NCBI GenBank assembly: GCA_003646045.1
Contig: QNDV01000077.1
Location: forward strand, 1-8,384
DNA: 8,384 bases
DNA from: a bacterium
Lineage (GTDB): Bacteria > Krumholzibacteriota > Krumholzibacteria > LZORAL124-64-63
Reading direction: 5' to 3'
In this document: positions 6,683 through 8,384 of the stretch, one piece after another
How positions within the stretch are numbered: position 1 is the stretch's first letter
Layout: every line of letters starts with the position of its first letter
Notes under the pieces: model-generated
What the model saw: the letters and a program-made list of their open reading frames with translations, nothing else
Database searches by the model: none
Told to the model about the DNA's origin: nothing
Made by a program: the position numbers and the translations under genes

Positions 6683-8384
6683 ATGGAGATCTACCGGGCA
6701 GGAGCGGTCGGTTACGTCCGCAGGCCGAGGGCCGTTTTCGGCCTGCTGGTTCTGCTACTTGCCATCGGCTGCGACCAGGGCACGGATCCACCTGGACCCG
6801 GCGGTGTACCCGACGATCCCTTCACCTACCTTCCCCTCACCGAACGGCTGGCCATTCCCTGCGGCGGTCACATCGACCTGAGTGTGCAGGGCGAAGGCAC
6901 CGGCTCCGTGGCCTGGCGCACCAGCAGTGGCCAGACCGGTCGGGGCATCCGCTTCCGGGCCTTCTCCCGACGCTGGTTGCCCGACACGGTGCAGGTGGTT
7001 GTCGATACCGCCGGCCTCGCCATGACGCACCATTGGATACTGGACCCGATAGCCGCCCTGGCTTCGGACGGGTTCACACCCCGCGGACGGGATGTGGTGG
7101 GAATCTGGCGCTTTCCCAAGTCCTTTGCCTTCTACTCCGAGTGCGAAGCGCCCGACATCACCTGGAGCGTGAACGGCTACCACCGAGGCACCGGCCCGGA
7201 CTTTTCCTTCGTCCCCGACCGCATAGACATCTACGAAGTGACCGCTGATCTGGCCGTGGCCGACACGGTCTTTACCCGCACCTGGCTGCTGGACGTGGTG
7301 AGTCCCGGCGCAAGCCTGTTATACAGCCCGTCCGAAACGTCGCCCGAGATCTTCGAGACCCGCAGCCAGTTCTTCTCGGTAAGCGCGGAGTATCCCTTGC
7401 CCGAAGTAATTTGGCAGGTGGACGGCGCACCGGCCGGCATGGGCCCGACCCTGGTCTACGCCGGCGAAGTGCCGGGCCTGCATGAGATCGAGGTGGCGGT
7501 GGTCCTACCGGACACTACCATCCACCACCTCTGGCAACTGGACGTGCTGGAAGTCGCTGAAGGGCGCCCACCGGCCGTGACCGATGTGACGATCCTGGAC
7601 GGACCGCGGCTGGGCCAGACCACGCTCCACTGGTCACCCGTGATCGCCACCGGTTTCCCCGTGGTGAGCTATGAGGCCCGCTACAGCCTGGACGGTCCGG
7701 TGACACCGGAGAACTGGCCCCTGGCCCAACTCCTGGGCACCGGTACCTGGCCGGCGGGCGCCGTGCGTTACGACCTGACGGTGTGGAACGAGGATATGCA
7801 CTGGGCCACGGGACAGGAGATCTGCCTTGCGGTACGGGCCCGGGACGACCACGGCACGCTTTCCGATCTACCGGACAACGCCTGCCTCCAGATCGACAAC
7901 GACTGGTGGATCCGCGGCCATGTAACCGGTCCCGACGGGCAACCTGCGGAGGGGGTGCGCGTACGCGACATGGCTACCGGACCCACTACCTACACCGACG
8001 CGTCCGGAAACTTCACCGCGGGACCTTTCCGTCCCCAGCACGCCGTTCCGCTGCAGTTCGATGGCCTGACGGATGACGGTTCCGGCCTGGAGTGGGTACC
8101 CTGGGACACTCCCGAAATGACAGCCCAGAACGCATATTTCGTCAACGTTCGCTTGTTGCCGGAGTACGGCGCCGACGCCACCTGTGGCCAGTTCCACGAG
8201 ATGTTTTCCCGCTACCTGCGCCTGATGACGTTGACGTTCAATCCCCTGCGCGATCGGCCCAACGTCAACCTTTACAAATGGAACGAATATCCGGTGGACG
8301 TCTACATACCGGAATTCACTGGTGAAGGCGGCATAGACTACGCCGCCGCCTGCCGCGCGGTGATCGACATCTGGAACACCTCCA
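6683..8384 (+). CDS. Modular lipoprotein with Ig-like, FN3 and CarboxypepD_reg-like domains, cut at the right edge
   Basis: The frame from ATG 6683 is open for 567 codons to the edge, with no stop. Residues 1-30 are a lipoprotein signal: arginines at 5, 13, 14 and 16, a hydrophobic core (VFGLLVLLLAIGC), and Cys30 as the lipidation site. The AIGC lipobox is slightly off the usual L-A-G-C. Three Ig-like units of 83 residues follow (about 52-300). Next is an FN3-like domain (296-405; PPAVTDVTILD to CLAVRARD). A carboxypeptidase-regulatory-like domain comes after it (about 408-460; IRGHVTGPDGQPAEGVRV, TDASGNFTAGPF). From about 533 the sequence (YPVDVYIPEF, then YAAACRAVIDIWNTS) resembles the first strand and helix of a matrixin-type zinc metallopeptidase. 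The active site would lie beyond the window. The protein is probably anchored in a membrane and faces outward. No Shine-Dalgarno precedes the ATG and no alternative start is near. Confidence 0.82.
   Translation, partial: MEIYRAGAVGYVRRPRAVFGLLVLLLAIGCDQGTDPPGPGGVPDDPFTYLPLTERLAIPCGGHIDLSVQGEGTGSVAWRTSSGQTGRGIRFRAFSRRWLPDTVQVVVDTAGLAMTHHWILDPIAALASDGFTPRGRDVVGIWRFPKSFAFYSECEAPDITWSVNGYHRGTGPDFSFVPDRIDIYEVTADLAVADTVFTRTWLLDVVSPGASLLYSPSETSPEIFETRSQFFSVSAEYPLPEVIWQVDGAPAGMGPTLVYAGEVPGLHEIEVAVVLPDTTIHHLWQLDVLEVAEGRPPAVTDVTILDGPRLGQTTLHWSPVIATGFPVVSYEARYSLDGPVTPENWPLAQLLGTGTWPAGAVRYDLTVWNEDMHWATGQEICLAVRARDDHGTLSDLPDNACLQIDNDWWIRGHVTGPDGQPAEGVRVRDMATGPTTYTDASGNFTAGPFRPQHAVPLQFDGLTDDGSGLEWVPWDTPEMTAQNAYFVNVRLLPEYGADATCGQFHEMFSRYLRLMTLTFNPLRDRPNVNLYKWNEYPVDVYIPEFTGEGGIDYAAACRAVIDIWNTS
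6836..7582 (+). repeat. Three tandem 83-residue Ig-like units
   Basis: Landmark tryptophans occur at residues 78, 161 and 244 (VAW, ITW, VIW), and again at 118, 201 and 284 (WILDP, WLLDV, WQLDV). Both sets are exactly 83 residues apart, or 249 nt. Each unit also has a G-x-G/G-x-x-x-G turn after the first tryptophan (GQTGRG, YHRGTG, PAGMG) and a V-rich strand before the second. The DNA is diverged, so this is an old duplication with length kept constant. Confidence 0.75.

Overview
The window is high-GC bacterial DNA; one sampled 60-base stretch inside the large central gene (4561-4620) is 42/60 G+C. It carries five protein-coding genes, two of them cut by the window edges. No RNA gene, CRISPR array, insertion sequence or attachment site was seen. 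The mix of a large Asp-box propeller protein of the VPS10/sortilin-like type, a lipoprotein built of Ig-like, FN3 and carboxypeptidase-regulatory-like modules, and a big GT-C-type membrane protein suggests an uncultured, high-GC, Gram-negative lineage near the FCB group (for example Krumholzibacteriota or Eisenbacteria-like). That placement is inferred from gene style, not from a marker gene.

Layout, left to right. (1) 1-106, minus: the first 35 codons of a gene that runs off the left edge, with a strong Shine-Dalgarno and a near-consensus promoter. (2) 107-320: AT-rich intergenic DNA holding that promoter. (3) 321-617, minus: a 98-residue protein with a four-cysteine zinc ribbon and two membrane segments. 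(4) 736-3018, minus: a 760-residue multi-pass membrane protein of GT-C glycosyltransferase type, with a soluble C-terminal part that ends in a predicted beta-sandwich. (5) 3019-3269: a divergent intergenic region with one candidate promoter facing each way. (6) 3270-6554, plus: a 1094-residue secreted beta-propeller protein with 11 Asp-box repeats, an Ig-like strand domain and a helical tail. (7) 6555-6682: a strong 12-bp hairpin, then a TTGACA promoter box. (8) 6683 to the right edge, plus: at least 567 codons of a modular lipoprotein, perhaps translated from a leaderless mRNA.

How the genes fit together: the three complete or long genes all act at or outside the inner membrane. One is a probable lipid-linked sugar transferase, one an exported propeller protein and one a lipoprotein. 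A cell-envelope theme is therefore reasonable, but nothing shows that they form one pathway. The divergent pair is the only arrangement that could mean shared regulation. The left ~620 bases are clearly poorer in G+C than the rest and may have a different history.

I found no convincing new multi-gene system. The most notable points are an exact 83-residue periodicity in the lipoprotein, its possible leaderless start, the hint of a metallopeptidase domain just reaching the right edge, and the fused C-terminal domain of the GT-C-like protein.
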